Under the pieces are notes generated by a model that searched no databases, was not told the DNA's origin, and saw only the letters and a program-made list of their open reading frames with translations. A program made the translations under genes and the position numbers. From an uncultured Lachnospiraceae bacterium (GTDB lineage: Bacteria > Bacillota > Clostridia > Lachnospirales > Lachnospiraceae), in NCBI GenBank assembly GCA_910576815.1, contig CAJTKA010000016.1:1-64000 (forward strand): a stretch of 64,000 nucleotides of DNA. Reading direction: 5' to 3'. Shown here in pieces: positions 1-8,366 of the stretch. Every line of letters begins with the position of its first letter. The first letter of the stretch is position 1.

Positions 1-31
1 TACACTTAAAGTGTCTCATGCGGCATTTCTT

Positions 32-317
32 TTAAAAAGTTGTAAAGTGGTGTATTCTGATATGAATGCCAACAAAACAAGTATACAGTTTGATGATCGT
101 CTCATAATACTGCCTGTCCCTGAACGCAAATTTATGATCCGTCGCAAGCCAGTCGGAAAAAAGCTCCTCGGCACGTCCCGCATCCCAGATCAAGAATCGC
201 ATCGTCAGGCGCAAGCCGCAGAGGATATTTATCCAACAACTCCGCCGGGATCCTTACACTGTTTGGTCCCATCATCGTTTCCGCAGAACAATATTCCTTA
301 AACTGATCCATATTCAT
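32..317 (-). pseudogene. SAM-dependent methyltransferase remnant with internal deletion
   Basis: The reading frame opens at 317 (MNMDQFKEYCSAETMMGPNS) and reaches the class I methyltransferase motif I, ILDLGCGT. About position 195 the homology jumps to another frame, which continues with AEELFSDWLATDHKFAFRD and stops at 32. The second part resembles the C-terminal end of the same kind of methyltransferase. The core fold between motif I and the C-terminus is therefore missing, about 100-150 residues judging from family size. I infer one internal deletion that also shifted the frame. No function is expected. The family assignment rests on motif I and the general look of both halves. Confidence 0.6.
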
Positions 318-564
318 ACAACATTTCTCCTACTTTCCATTTGAATTTACATACCCTCCCCATGCTTGCAATAACTTTCTTTGACAAAAACAGGGGAAGC
401 GCAATTCGGCGCTTTTATCATATCACTTTCCTTACTGTGAAGCAATCGCAAGATAAGCTGCGATTACCGTAAACTCCTGATGATTGCATAGACTTTTTCT
501 CTCAATTATGCTATCCTTACATCATAATTATCTATTGAAATCATTCTATTCAAGGAGAACAGCC

Positions 565-2433
565 ATGAAGAAAGTAGCGCTATTTTCAGATGGATGGAAA
601 AGACTGATCACCTATGCCTGGGTAGACGGCATCATGCAGTATATCAAAAACAGCGAGGAAGATATCGCGCTGTATCAATATAACTGTCACGGAAACTGGA
701 GTCTTGACGAAAAGCACAATTATGGAGAATACAATATTTACACTTTGCCGGACTTATCCGAGTTTGACGGCATTATTTTGGACTGCACCAATATCCGCGT
801 AAGCTGCTATCTGGAAAAGCTCGTTGCCATGATCCGCAAGGCAGGCAAGCCGACGGTAAGCATCAGCCAGTATATAGAAGGCTTCTATTATACCGGAATC
901 GACAACAAAAAGCCCATCGCGGAACTCATCGAGCATCTGTATCAGGTGCATGACTGCAGACGGTTCGTATTTGCGGGCGGTCCGAAAGACAATTATGAAA
1001 ATGCGCTGAGAACGGCTTCCTATCTGGAAACCTTAGAAAAGCTCGGCCTCTCCGCGGCAGACAATCCGGTTTGGTACGGAGATTACGACTTTTCCACGGG
1101 GCTCCGCTATTTTGATGAATACCTCAAAAGTTTTCACGGTCAGGATATCGTGTTCCCTGACGTATTTGTCTGTACAAATGACAACATCGCGGCCGGCATC
1201 TGCTATCAGGCGCAGCAGTGCGGTTATGAGATCCCCAGGGATTTCAAAGTAACGGGCTTTGACAATCTGGATAAGGCGGCTTATTTTGACCCCCAGATCA
1301 CGACAGTTGCCCATATGCGCGAAAATATCGGAAATAAGACCATGGAGATTTTGGCGGATGTGTGGGCAGGCAAAGAAGTTGCGCAGATCCATTTCATGCC
1401 ATCTGTCTGTTACTATTCCGAAAGCTGCGGCTGCCCGAACAGCGGCCTGCTTGATTACAGAAAATATGCAAAAGGCCAGGTGATTGCCGAAATCGACAAA
1501 CTCAACCGGGAAGAGACGCTGATCAAACTGGAAAGCGACATCGTCAAGTGTGCCAATTATGATGAGGTCTTTGAACAGATCGGGGAATATTTTGCCACTC
1601 TGGACTGCGACGGCTTTGCCTTTGTCGTTGACAGGCGGATGTATGAAGGTACGGACGAGAGCTGCTTTGGAAAAGACGGCTATGATTTCGACAACCTGAC
1701 CGTCGCTTATATGGCGGAAGGGAAAAAGCGCCTCCCTATCAGAGACATATCGGAATTTTTCAAATATTGTGACGAGCGGGGCGCAAAAACGGCCTATATC
1801 TTTACCCCGATCCATTTCAGAGAACATGCCGTCGGTTTCAGCATGCTCATTAACACCCGATTTTTATACGATAATCCGTATTTATATGATCTGCACAGCA
1901 CCATCACCAAAACGCTGGAGAATTTGTATAAAAAACTGCTGCTTGAGGTTGCCAACAAAAAGCTTATGGATATCTACAACCGCGATCAGCTGACGGGGCT
2001 GTACAACCGCATTGCCTATACGGAAATGATCGAGCCGGAATATCGAAAGCACTGCGATCTCGGCCGAAAATGTGTGGTCAACTTCGTTGATGCCGATCAT
2101 TTCAAACAGATCAATGACACCTACGGCCATGAAAAAGGCGATATCATTCTCAAACGAATCGCAAATGTGCTGCGCGACAAATGTCCTCAGGAAGGCTATG
2201 TCTACCGCTACGGCGGAGATGAGTTTATCGCATTTTTCCCCGTCGATGAGGATGCGCAGATCGAAAAATTCCGCACGGAAGTCATCCGCGAACTGGAAAA
2301 AGATCGCATAAGTGTCAGCATCGGATACGCAATTACTGACCCGTTATCAGATAAGACCTTTGATGCGTACATGAAACTGGCAGATGCTGAAATGTACCGG
2401 GTAAAAGCCGCCAGAAAGCGGGTAACCTGTTAA
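565..2433 (+). CDS. Diguanylate cyclase with periplasmic-binding-protein-like sensor domain
   Basis: A 622-residue protein. The start at 565 is chosen because AAGGAG lies at 552-557; an upstream in-frame ATG at 484 has no such site. Residues 1 to about 290 look like a LacI/sugar-binding-protein fold (for example DVFVCTNDNIAAGI and KVTGFDNLDKAAYFDPQITT), here without a helix-turn-helix or signal peptide, so it is probably a cytoplasmic ligand sensor. A linker region of about 170 residues follows. The C-terminal GGDEF domain has DQLTGLYNR, the metal-binding DADHFKQIND and an intact GGDEF at residues 550-554, so c-di-GMP synthesis is expected. The product-inhibition site RxxD is absent; PQEG occupies that position. 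A hairpin terminator follows at 2460. The ligand cannot be told from sequence. Confidence 0.85.
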   Translation: MKKVALFSDGWKRLITYAWVDGIMQYIKNSEEDIALYQYNCHGNWSLDEKHNYGEYNIYTLPDLSEFDGIILDCTNIRVSCYLEKLVAMIRKAGKPTVSISQYIEGFYYTGIDNKKPIAELIEHLYQVHDCRRFVFAGGPKDNYENALRTASYLETLEKLGLSAADNPVWYGDYDFSTGLRYFDEYLKSFHGQDIVFPDVFVCTNDNIAAGICYQAQQCGYEIPRDFKVTGFDNLDKAAYFDPQITTVAHMRENIGNKTMEILADVWAGKEVAQIHFMPSVCYYSESCGCPNSGLLDYRKYAKGQVIAEIDKLNREETLIKLESDIVKCANYDEVFEQIGEYFATLDCDGFAFVVDRRMYEGTDESCFGKDGYDFDNLTVAYMAEGKKRLPIRDISEFFKYCDERGAKTAYIFTPIHFREHAVGFSMLINTRFLYDNPYLYDLHSTITKTLENLYKKLLLEVANKKLMDIYNRDQLTGLYNRIAYTEMIEPEYRKHCDLGRKCVVNFVDADHFKQINDTYGHEKGDIILKRIANVLRDKCPQEGYVYRYGGDEFIAFFPVDEDAQIEKFRTEVIRELEKDRISVSIGYAITDPLSDKTFDAYMKLADAEMYRVKAARKRVTC

Positions 2434-2459
2434 TAGCCCTGCCTGCACCATACCATCAC

Positions 2460-2487
2460 AGCCTGTTGGACCACCAGCAGGCTTTTC
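2460..2487 (+). terminator. Rho-independent terminator after the diguanylate cyclase gene
   Basis: The stem AGCCTG (2460-2465) pairs with CAGGCT (2478-2483), with an inner TGG/CCA pairing, followed by TTTTCTT. It sits 26 bases after the stop codon at 2433. Confidence 0.65.
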
Positions 2488-2576
2488 TTAAATGAATAAC
2501 CCACAAAATCATGGTAGTTCCCTGCACTGATTTCATCCCCCAACAAGTCTGATTTGCAGGAGCGTTCTCAAAAAAT

Positions 2577-2638
2577 TTCTTCCACAATTTTCGTATCTTC
2601 ATCAAATCTTTATTTTTTCCTGCTACGCTTTCTATAAA
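2577..2638 (+). promoter_or_regulatory. Putative promoter of the immunity operon with a NisR-type TCT-N8-TCT box
   Basis: TATAAA at 2633-2638 is a plausible -10 element. Upstream, TCT at 2596-2598 and TCT at 2607-2609 are exactly eight bases apart, the spacing described for NisR/SpaR operators. A related half-site, TTCTTCCACAA, lies at 2577. No good -35 hexamer is visible, as is common for response-regulator-activated promoters. The link to the regulator at 4989 is inferred from the motif and gene context only. Confidence 0.35.
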
Positions 2639-2664
2639 CAATAAACAGGAAAGAAGGAATCCCT

Positions 2665-3378
2665 ATGGAAATGATACTTCAAACCACGGACCTTAGCAAG
2701 TCGTTTCACAACCAAAAGGCGGTAGATCACGTTTCCCTCCATATTGAAAAAGGAACCGTTTACGGACTGCTGGGGCCAAACGGCGCCGGGAAATCCACTA
2801 CTTTGAAAATGCTTGCCGGCGTTCTAAAACCGACTGCGGGCAAGATCTGTTTCGATGGAAAGCCGTGGATGAGAGAAAGCCTGTCTGAGATTGGCGCACT
2901 GATTGAAACCCCGCCCCTTTATGAGAATTTAACCGCAGGCGAAAATCTGAAAGTCAGATCGTTACTGCTGGGAGTGGACGAAAAAAGGATCGACGAAGTA
3001 TTACAAGTCGTCTCCCTTGCAAATACAGGAAAAAAGAAGGCCGGCCAATTTTCTTTGGGGATGAAGCAGAGGCTTGGCATTGCCATGGCATTGTTGGGAG
3101 AACCAAAACTTCTGATCCTGGATGAACCGACAAACGGGTTAGATCCAATCGGAATCGAAGAACTGCGCGAACTGATCCGCTCCTTCCCCGCGCATGGAAT
3201 CACGGTCATTCTTTCCAGTCACATTCTCTCAGAAGTACAGTTGATCGCGGATCATGTCGGGATCATTTCCAACGGTATCTTAGGATACGAAGGTCCGCTG
3301 GCACAGGGACAGGATCTGGAAACCCTTTTTATGGATGTTGTCAGAGGAAAAGGAAAGGCAGGTGAATGCTGTGATTGA
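2665..3378 (+). CDS. Lantibiotic-immunity-type ABC transporter ATP-binding protein (LanF/BcrA family)
   Basis: A 237-residue ATPase. It has Walker A GPNGAGKST, signature FSLGMKQRLGIA, Walker B LLILDEPTNGLDP and the switch histidine in ILSSHILSE. The family exports lantibiotics or bacitracin-like peptides from the membrane for protection. The next two genes encode matching permeases and then a NisRK-like two-component system follows, which is the layout of lanFEG-lanRK immunity loci. GGAAAGAAGGAA precedes the start. The stop overlaps the start of the first permease, implying translational coupling. No lantibiotic precursor or modification gene is nearby, so the locus probably serves resistance to foreign peptides. 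Confidence 0.88.
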   Translation: MEMILQTTDLSKSFHNQKAVDHVSLHIEKGTVYGLLGPNGAGKSTTLKMLAGVLKPTAGKICFDGKPWMRESLSEIGALIETPPLYENLTAGENLKVRSLLLGVDEKRIDEVLQVVSLANTGKKKAGQFSLGMKQRLGIAMALLGEPKLLILDEPTNGLDPIGIEELRELIRSFPAHGITVILSSHILSEVQLIADHVGIISNGILGYEGPLAQGQDLETLFMDVVRGKGKAGECCD

Positions 3379-4105
3379 CATTGTGAAGGCAGAATATCAA
3401 AAAACCAAACGATCGATGCGGCGAAATTTGATTTGGGCATTTCCCGCAATCACCCTGGCTTTGGCCTTTATCCTGACTCTCGGAATGACAAACTCCTATG
3501 CCGAGAGCGTCTGGAACTGGTGGTACACGCTGCTGCTCCCCGGCATGCTCGCGATCGTCTGCCACCTGACGGTGGCGCAGGAGAAAAAGACACATTATTA
3601 TCACCTGACGACACTTCCTATCAGTAAAAAGAAATTGATGACGGGTAAGATCATCTGGCTGGGCTGCGCGATCCTGCTTGCAAATAGTATCGTATTTGCA
3701 GGCGCCTCCCTAGGCGGACTTCTCCTGACGACCCGTGTGCCCTTGCGCGGCGCAGCGATCGCCGTATTACTTCTTACTGTCACACAGTTATGGGAGATCC
3801 CGGTCTTCTTATTTTTCAGTGAACGCTTCGGCATGATCGCGGAATTACTGCTTAGCCTGTTTGTTACGGTCGGCGGTACCATCATCGCCCCAAGCAAAAT
3901 ATGGTATTTATTTGTTTCCGCGATCCCCATGCGGATCCTGTGTCCCTATCTGCACATATTGCCAAACGGTCTCCCGGCAGAAGCGGGTGAGCCGCTGTTA
4001 AATCAAAGCGTCGTTGTCCCGGGGATCTGCTTATCCGTTTTGTGGTTCGCTTTGACAAACGTTCTATTCTTAAAATGGTTTGAAAAAAGAGAGGTACAAG
4101 TGTAA
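3371..4105 (+). CDS. Lantibiotic-immunity ABC permease, MutE/EpiE type
   Basis: About 244 residues with six predicted hydrophobic segments, for example LIWAFPAITLALAFILTLG and GAAIAVLLLTVTQ. The segment TVAQEKKTHYYHLTTLPISK is typical of the LanE permease group. The start is uncertain: GTG at 3371 overlaps the ATPase stop codon, GTG at 3362 is an in-frame alternative, and an ATG at 3335 lies deeper in the ATPase gene. It should pair with the second permease at 4236 and the ATPase upstream. Its stop codon at 4103-4105 lies inside the first arm of the structured RNA element that separates it from the next gene. Confidence 0.82.
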   Translation: MIDIVKAEYQKTKRSMRRNLIWAFPAITLALAFILTLGMTNSYAESVWNWWYTLLLPGMLAIVCHLTVAQEKKTHYYHLTTLPISKKKLMTGKIIWLGCAILLANSIVFAGASLGGLLLTTRVPLRGAAIAVLLLTVTQLWEIPVFLFFSERFGMIAELLLSLFVTVGGTIIAPSKIWYLFVSAIPMRILCPYLHILPNGLPAEAGEPLLNQSVVVPGICLSVLWFALTNVLFLKWFEKREVQV

Positions 4106-4230
4106 AAAATCACACTGATGTGCTGATTTTTTACACGCAAATTTGTGCAGGAGCATCACAAATTTGACTGATAGCAGACGCAAATCTGAAATTTGCGTCG
4201 CTCCGTCGCATAAATGCTCCGGAAGGGAGA
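4101..4230 (+). promoter_or_regulatory. Pseudoknotted leader-RNA repeat, copy A (upstream of the second immunity permease)
   Basis: Three perfect hairpins and a pseudoknot can be drawn. H1: TGTAAAAAATCA (4101-4112) with its complement at 4124-4135. H2: CAAATTTGTG (4138-4147) with CACAAATTTG (4157-4166), loop CAGGAGCAT. H3: GACGCAAAT (4177-4185) with ATTTGCGTC (4191-4199). The H2 loop segment GGAGCAT (4150-4156) is complementary to ATGCTCC (4214-4220), which directly abuts the Shine-Dalgarno sequence GGAAGGGAG of the gene at 4236. Copy B at 36100 has the same architecture with different bases, and copy C at 57345 a shorter version. Function is unknown; a role in translation control of the downstream gene is my inference. 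Confidence 0.7.
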
Positions 4231-4235
4231 ATAAA

Positions 4236-4976
4236 ATGCTTAGAAAACATCTCCATGCTGACATTCTAAAAATGAAGGGCACTCCTGTGATCCTTGCACA
4301 TATCCTGATCCCCATCATCACAAGCGGGGTGTTTTTGCTCTATTATTCCTTTTCCGCCTGGAATGATGCGACCAAGATCATGGCCTTTTATCAGGCCGTC
4401 GGAGCAGGATTTCCTGTACTGATCGGGATATTTTGTGCAAGCGTGGCAGCGCAGGAGAAAAAAGCCGGCGGCTTTCAAAATCTGCTCTCCTTACCGCACA
4501 AGACAACGGCATTTTGGTCAAAGGTATTCCTTCTCCTCCTTTTTGGTATGTTCTCTATCCTGTTTACCGCAATCCTGTTCGGTTACGGTTTTTGCAGGAC
4601 TCCCGGGTGCAGCATAAGCATTGGTCTGTGTATCACGATGGCATTGATCATGTGGTGCAGCAGCATCCCACTCTACCTGTGGCAGATGATTCTGGCGTTT
4701 CAGTTTGGAGAAGGCGTGTCTGTCTGTGCGGGAATTGTGTCAAGCCTCGTCAGTGCGTTGATGCTCACGGGACTTGGGAAATTTATCTGGAAATTTACAG
4801 TGATCTCATGGACCGCCAGAATCCCCTATACCTTCCTGAAGCTGGTGTTTGGAGAAGTCGGCGCGTATGATGAATTAAAAGCTGTGCTCCCACTCTATGC
4901 TATCTTTACCGTGATCAGTATGCTATATTATTTCCTGTGGGCATCTTACTTTGAAGGCTGCAAACTATCAGAATAG
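4236..4976 (+). CDS. Lantibiotic-immunity ABC permease, MutG type
   Basis: 246 residues with about six hydrophobic segments, such as PVILAHILIPIITSGVFLLY and FLLLLFGMFSILFTAILFGY. The motif SVAAQEKKAGGFQNLLSLP matches the LanG group and parallels the corresponding segment of the first permease. The start at 4236 follows GGAAGGGAGA; longer in-frame reading back to 4143 only translates the RNA repeat. With the genes at 2665 and 3371 it forms a complete F-E-G immunity exporter. The response regulator gene starts 12 bases after its stop. The intervening structured RNA may set its expression relative to the first permease. Confidence 0.82.
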   Translation: MLRKHLHADILKMKGTPVILAHILIPIITSGVFLLYYSFSAWNDATKIMAFYQAVGAGFPVLIGIFCASVAAQEKKAGGFQNLLSLPHKTTAFWSKVFLLLLFGMFSILFTAILFGYGFCRTPGCSISIGLCITMALIMWCSSIPLYLWQMILAFQFGEGVSVCAGIVSSLVSALMLTGLGKFIWKFTVISWTARIPYTFLKLVFGEVGAYDELKAVLPLYAIFTVISMLYYFLWASYFEGCKLSE

Positions 4977-4988
4977 AGGGAGCTTACT

Positions 4989-5651
4989 ATGGCAAACATC
5001 TTAGCGGTCGATGATGATACGGCCATTCTTGACATGATAGAAACCGTTTTAGGCAAGGACGGCCACACCGTCACGAAAGTGAGCGACCCGCTTGCGCTCA
5101 ATTTGGAAAAACTGCATCATTTTGATTTGATCCTGCTAGACATTATGATGTCCGGGACGGACGGATTTACCTTATGTGCCAAAATCAGAAAGCTTGTTGA
5201 CTGCCCCATTTTATTTCTCACGGCAAAGACCGAAGAAAACAGTCTGGTCAACGGTCTGGCATTAGGCGCAGATGATTATCTCTTGAAACCCTTCGGGATC
5301 AGGGAGCTCCGTGCGAGGATCGCCGCGCACCTGAGACGGGAACGTCGGGAACATTCCGTAAAAATGGTGTTCGGCCGTATTTGTTTCAACCTGTCTTTTA
5401 AGCAAATGCTGATCGACGATCAGGAAATCCCGCTCACGAAATCGGAGTATGAAATCTGTGCATTTCTTGCACAGCATCGGGGACAGGTTTTTTCCAAGGA
5501 GCAGATTTTGGAACAGGTATTTGGCTTTGACAGCGAAAGCAGCGACAATACGATCATCACGCATATCAAAAATATCAGAACGAAGCTTGCCGCTTATGAG
5601 TGTATGCCGATCAAAACTGTTTGGGGGATTGGATATAAATGGGAAAGTTAA
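4989..5651 (+). CDS. OmpR-family response regulator (NisR/SpaR-like)
   Basis: 220 residues. The receiver domain has the acidic pair in VDDDTAILDMI, phospho-acceptor aspartate in LILLDIMMSGTDG, the conserved threonine/serine region FLTAKTEENS and lysine in DDYLLKPFG. The winged-helix C-terminal domain ends with TVWGIGYKWES. GAGGGAG precedes the start. It overlaps the kinase gene by 13 bases, so the two are co-translated. Given its position after an immunity exporter, it most likely activates that operon in response to a cell-envelope-active peptide; the TCT-N8-TCT box at 2596 fits this family. Confidence 0.88.
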   Translation: MANILAVDDDTAILDMIETVLGKDGHTVTKVSDPLALNLEKLHHFDLILLDIMMSGTDGFTLCAKIRKLVDCPILFLTAKTEENSLVNGLALGADDYLLKPFGIRELRARIAAHLRRERREHSVKMVFGRICFNLSFKQMLIDDQEIPLTKSEYEICAFLAQHRGQVFSKEQILEQVFGFDSESSDNTIITHIKNIRTKLAAYECMPIKTVWGIGYKWES

Positions 5652-7087
5652 GAAAAAGCGATACCCTGCGCGGGGTCTTCATCCGATATGTGCTGGTCCT
5701 TCTTTTCGCATTGTGCGCCTTTGGCGCAGGTATGGTTGTTTTATTCAATCTCCTGGTAAACACAGGGCTGGTATATCCGGCGAATTATGCCGAGCGCAGC
5801 ATAAACGAATCCTATGATCTGCTGCAGACCGCGGATACCGTGACAAAGGATATGATCCCCCCGCTTTGTCATTATGCCATTTTTTCTTCAGACGGCCAAA
5901 CCCGCGGCACGGATATGTCAAAACAGTCTCTGGAAGTCGCCCGTCAGATCCTGGATCACGGGACTGCATCGGGAAACGATTTCTATAAGGTGATTCCTCG
6001 GGCAGACGAGTATCTTGTCCTGCAGTACAGCCTGATGCCCCAATTCCATTCCGTATTTTTAAGAGAACACTTTATCAATCCACAAAATCTGCTGACAATC
6101 ATAGCCATCCTTGGCGGCATGGCGATCATTATCCTTTCCTCCGTTCGTTTTGGGAAAAAGATGAAAGGGAAAATGCAGCCGGTCATGGAAACAATCGAAA
6201 AAATCAAGGAACAGGATCTTGAATACATTACGTCTTGTTCCGGTATCAGGGAATTTGATGACTGTCTGTCATCCCTAGACGATATGAGAACAGCCTTGAA
6301 AGCTTCACTGGAACAGCAATGGAAAACAGAACAGGAGAAAAACAGACAGATGTCTGCCTTGTCACATGACATCAAAACACCTCTCACCGTTGTGAGAGGA
6401 AATGCTGAGCTGCTGTCTGAAACGGAGCTGACGAAAGAACAAAAGAACATGATCGATTCTATCATAAACAGCACCGCCCGCATCCAAAATTATGTGCAAA
6501 AACTAATTGATATCACCAAATCGGCGGATGGCGATCAGGGAACACCCGAAGAAGTGCGCACAAAAGACCTTCTTTTTGAAATCCAAAAACAGGCTTCCGA
6601 ATTGGCAGAAGTTTGTCGCCTTAAAATCGACTGGAGCGAACAGTGGCACAGCCAAACGGTAACTGTGATGTATGATCAGGTGATCAGGGCCGTTATCAAT
6701 ATCATTCAAAACGCCGCGGAGCATACGGGGGACAGCGGCGCCATAACCGTTCATGTGGAAGAAACAGACGGAACGTTATCCTTTACCGTGGAGGATGACG
6801 GCAGCGGATTTACAAGGGAAGCCCTGATACACGGAACCGAACCGTTTTTTATGGATGATGCGGGCAGGACGGGCGAAGCGCATCATGGAATCGGTTTATA
6901 TTTTGCCAAAACAATAGCCGAACAGCATGGTGGCAGGATCGTTCTCACCAATTCGGAAGCAACCGGAGGCGCAAAGGTAGTGATTTGTTTCCACTCCCTT
7001 ATATTGTCTCCATGCGCTTTACCACATCCTCGAACACCTCAAAGTAATCCTCAAAGGTCTTTCTACAGCAGTCAGGATTGGCAATGA
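5639..7087 (+). CDS. Sensor histidine kinase (NisK/SpaK-like) with run-on C-terminus
   Basis: 482 residues. Two membrane segments (about 17-40 and 150-168) flank an extracellular loop of about 110 residues. The HisKA box is SALSHDIKTPLTVVRGNAEL, and the ATPase domain has NIIQNAAEHT (N box), VEDDGSGF (G1) and HHGIGLYFAKTIAEQHGG (G2). The family-typical end would be soon after GGAKVVI. Instead the frame continues about 35 residues, most of them antisense to the 3' end of aroA, and stops at 7087. The native stop has probably been lost by a deletion or rearrangement near 6995. Catalytic parts are all present, so activity is likely retained. Confidence 0.85.
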   Translation: MGKLRKSDTLRGVFIRYVLVLLFALCAFGAGMVVLFNLLVNTGLVYPANYAERSINESYDLLQTADTVTKDMIPPLCHYAIFSSDGQTRGTDMSKQSLEVARQILDHGTASGNDFYKVIPRADEYLVLQYSLMPQFHSVFLREHFINPQNLLTIIAILGGMAIIILSSVRFGKKMKGKMQPVMETIEKIKEQDLEYITSCSGIREFDDCLSSLDDMRTALKASLEQQWKTEQEKNRQMSALSHDIKTPLTVVRGNAELLSETELTKEQKNMIDSIINSTARIQNYVQKLIDITKSADGDQGTPEEVRTKDLLFEIQKQASELAEVCRLKIDWSEQWHSQTVTVMYDQVIRAVINIIQNAAEHTGDSGAITVHVEETDGTLSFTVEDDGSGFTREALIHGTEPFFMDDAGRTGEAHHGIGLYFAKTIAEQHGGRIVLTNSEATGGAKVVICFHSLILSPCALPHPRTPQSNPQRSFYSSQDWQ

Positions 7088-8342
7088 CAATCCCCTGACT
7101 GCGCAGACCTGTCAGGGAAAAGCCCATTGCCATGCGGTGGTCTTCATAGGTCTCCACCGCAGTCGGCAAAGGCGTACCCGGCCAGACGGTGATGCTGTCC
7201 TTTCGTTCCTCGCACCTGATGCCCATCTTTGTAAGCTCGGCGGCGATGGCAGCGATACGGTCGCTCTCCTGAAAGCGGATATGGCCAATGCCTGTGATGG
7301 TGGTCGGACCTTCCGCAAAAGGCGCAATGGCCGCCAGCGTGATGGCCTGATCGGAACAGGCGGACAGATCGGCTGTGATGCCGTGAAAGATGCCGTCTGT
7401 CGGCGGCTCTAAGAGGATGCCCTTTTCAGTATCTGTTGCCTTACAGCCCATTTTTTCCAACAGTCTGATAAAAGCCACATCTCCCTGCATGGAATCAAAG
7501 TGCACGTGGCTGACCCTCACCGCACGACGTAACAGGGGGCACATGGCATAGAAATAGCAGGCCGCCGACACATCCGGTTCGATCTGATAATCCAGGGCCT
7601 GATAGCGCTGCCCTGCCCCCGTCACAAAGGCGCTGTCAGACAGTCTCTCCACGCAGACACCAAACTGCTCCATCATCTTTAAAGTGATTTCGATATAGGC
7701 CATGCCATGCGTTCCTTCGATATGAGTCGTAAAGTCTTTTTCGCACAGGCAGGAAACAATGAGCAGCGCGCTCAAGAACTGACTGCTGCGGTCAATATTG
7801 ACGGAAATCTCCTCCCTGCCAAAGCCATGCCCTTTTAAGGTAAAGGGGAAATGCCCCTCTGCCGCTTCCGCGTCGTAACGGATCTCGCAGCCAATCTCCT
7901 TAAGAGAATGCAGGAGGGGAGCCATGGGCCGCCTGCGCATCTGCTCGGAAGCATCCATATGATATACGCCGTCTGACAGCCCCAAGAAAGCTGTCAGAAA
8001 ACGGGCCGCAGTTCCGGCGCTGCCCACATACAAATCCGCCTTACTGCGGGGAACCGCACCGCCAAATCCCCGCACGCGCACCACGCGCGCCGCCTCGTCC
8101 ACCTGCGTCTCAAAGCCTAAGTCCTGCACACATTTGAGAAAATGTCTGGAATCATCGGAAAATAATACCCCCCGCAGGGTGGAAACACCCTTCGCCAACG
8201 TCGCCAAAAGAAGCGCACGATTGGTGATGCTCTTGGAACCGGGAACGCTTACCTCTATGGGGCCGGAAGGAACATCCTTTGTCTGTATAGAATCATAAAT
8301 GCAGGGAACGGCATAGGTCAATCTGTCTGCTGCTTTATTCAT
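6999..8342 (-). CDS. aroA: 3-phosphoshikimate 1-carboxyvinyltransferase (EPSP synthase)
   Basis: 447 residues, the usual family length. The enzyme transfers enolpyruvate from phosphoenolpyruvate to shikimate 3-phosphate in chorismate synthesis. Visible motifs include PGSKSITNRALLLATLA, the glycine-rich LYVGSAGTAARFLTAFL and the C-terminal EDHRMAMGFSL. The start at 8342 is preferred over 8357 because the upstream reading MRRYT is itself the ribosome binding site GAGGAGG. It lies 24 bases after the HD-hydrolase gene and is the last gene of the minus-strand operon from 9301. Its 3' end overlaps the run-on end of the kinase gene by 89 bases, tail to tail. Confidence 0.95.
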   Translation of the reverse strand: MNKAADRLTYAVPCIYDSIQTKDVPSGPIEVSVPGSKSITNRALLLATLAKGVSTLRGVLFSDDSRHFLKCVQDLGFETQVDEAARVVRVRGFGGAVPRSKADLYVGSAGTAARFLTAFLGLSDGVYHMDASEQMRRRPMAPLLHSLKEIGCEIRYDAEAAEGHFPFTLKGHGFGREEISVNIDRSSQFLSALLIVSCLCEKDFTTHIEGTHGMAYIEITLKMMEQFGVCVERLSDSAFVTGAGQRYQALDYQIEPDVSAACYFYAMCPLLRRAVRVSHVHFDSMQGDVAFIRLLEKMGCKATDTEKGILLEPPTDGIFHGITADLSACSDQAITLAAIAPFAEGPTTITGIGHIRFQESDRIAAIAAELTKMGIRCEERKDSITVWPGTPLPTAVETYEDHRMAMGFSLTGLRSQGIVIANPDCCRKTFEDYFEVFEDVVKRMETI

Positions 8343-8366
8343 TGTGTACCTCCTCATGCTTTTTTA

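Noticed and set aside
1033..1827. A 264-codon minus-strand open frame within the diguanylate cyclase gene
   Set aside because: Overlaps a convincing GGDEF protein entirely and has no start signals.
2456..2641. A 61-codon minus-strand open frame between the cyclase and ABC genes
   Set aside because: Overlaps a terminator and the immunity promoter; no ribosome binding site and no family resemblance.
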